Assembly: GCA_028583405.1 (NCBI GenBank)
Contig: JAPTMU010000037.1
Coordinates: 382,501 to 446,500, forward strand
Source: Pogonophryne albipinna
Lineage: Eukaryota > Chordata > Actinopteri > Perciformes > Artedidraconidae
Length of the DNA: 64,000 nucleotides
Direction of reading: 5' to 3'
The translations under genes were made by a program, and so were the position numbers. Below, one piece after another: positions 63,268 through 64,000 of this stretch; within the stretch, counting starts at the first letter, position 1; every line of letters starts with the position of its first letter. A model generated the notes under the pieces. It was not told where the DNA came from. It worked only from the letters and a program-made list of their open reading frames with translations, and searched no databases.

Positions 63268-64000
63268 GTAAGCCATTAGCCTAGCGCATGCTAGTACCTA
63301 GCTACATTTGTTTTGATGTACGTTTTTGTTGATAACGTCGCAAGTTTGTATCTTTCAGTGTTGAGGTGGGCACCGTTAGATTCTGTGTCTTTACGATCAA
63401 AAACGATGTGTTGGATGTGCAGCTAGGATAAGTAATAAGGGAGCTAGGATAAGTAATAAGGGAGCTAGGAGTGATTTTCGGTGCAGTAATAGGTTAGCAT
63501 TTTTCGCTCGGGGCTAATTCAGATGCTCACTGTTAGCATTGTGTTTTTTTTGAAAAAATAAATGAAAAAGATCAGTTAAATGAGTTTTTTTCCCGTTATA
63601 TGGATATAAAATATTCATAGTTTATTAAATAGTAAGGTTCCTTAGACGTTGTTTCCTGCAAATGACGCGATTTCGGTCCGTGGGGCCTATAAGTGCTATA
63701 TAAATAAACTTGCCTTGCCTAAGAGGATAACAGAGTATGTTCTTATATTTTATTTTTATTTTTATTTTTTTCACAACAGTTGTATTTGGATGGAATGAAT
63801 ACCTATAGTGAAAATTCTAAGTAATAAAATGATTTTTACAGTGAAAAAGTTCAAATGGAACTGATGGTTCCCAAATTACCCAGAGGTGAGTCCGCCTGGA
63901 CTTTATTTTTCTAAACCTCTCTAAAAAGGTCAAAATTAACTTGTTTTGCATCAATCTTGATACAGGGTACTTATTATATGTTATAGTTTGGATTCCTAAA

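Larger units (their letters stand above)
62241..64000 (+). mobile_element. Possible piggyBac-type element, one end only
   Basis: Directly after the TTAA that interrupts the Tc1 copy, sequence starts cctcttaagcccgagggtcc. An insertion into TTAA with a CC-starting end fits piggyBac elements. The matching right end was not found before the window ends, and no transposase domain is visible. A hairpin (62981-63029) and an exon-like segment (to 63267) lie inside. Confidence 0.45.

Noticed and set aside
63690..63727. gcctaagagg followed by ataa as the right end of the piggyBac-like element
   Set aside because: Only ~9 bases match the left end, the flank is not TTAA, and the preceding sequence (gctatataaataaacttgcc) is a common fish repeat tail.

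Overview
The window is vertebrate nuclear DNA, almost certainly from a ray-finned (teleost) fish. The genes are split into many short GT-AG exons. There is a high density of long CA/TG microsatellites and minisatellites, and the mobile elements are of kinds common in fish (Tc1/mariner, hAT with BED-finger remnants, short inverted-repeat MITEs, foldback elements). No bacterial gene, operon, CRISPR array, tRNA or rRNA was seen.

Left half (1-37928): two receptor-type protein tyrosine phosphatase genes lie head to tail on the + strand. The first is the 3' end of ptprr: six exons (251-9595) encode the last ~230 residues, most of the phosphatase domain, with the WPD loop, the HC(X5)R signature and the Q-loop intact. 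About 7.9 kb downstream ptprb begins: signal-peptide exon at 17535, then 13 exons up to 35313 encoding eight complete fibronectin type III (FN3) domains and half of a ninth. PTPRR followed by PTPRB in the same orientation is also the human arrangement (12q15), which supports both names. The introns and the intergenic space are filled with minisatellites: a 37-bp array at 5.5-8.7 kb, a 57-bp array at 12.9-17.1 kb, a 33-bp array at 18.6-19.8 kb, a different 37-bp array at 20.3-21.7 kb and a 15-bp array at 24.0-24.6 kb. Both 37-bp families recur in inverted orientation further along (36.5-37.9 and 32.5-32.8 kb). Several CA/TG tracts touch splice sites. The last ptprr intron has AC repeats at its 5' end and GU repeats at its 3' end.

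Middle (37929-38928): a run of exactly 1000 Ns, with a tandem repeat on each side. The remaining ptprb exons (other FN3 domains, transmembrane segment, phosphatase domain) are found nowhere in the 25 kb after it. The join is therefore either wrong or hides a large missing piece.

Right half (38929-64000): mostly non-coding, with long microsatellites nearly absent. It holds clearly bounded DNA transposons: a hAT BED element (second copy of the one at 433-1491), a second hAT family nested in an older repeat, a 152-bp hAT MITE, a foldback palindrome family, a nearly full-length but frameshifted Tc1 element, a second Tc1 copy interrupted at a TTAA by what looks like a piggyBac-type end, a TTAA-flanked MITE and a Harbinger-like MITE. 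Two exon-like segments with good splice sites (48 bp on the - strand near 47.9 kb; 62 bp on the + strand near 41.6 kb) hint that this half may lie in introns of other genes; neither could be assigned.
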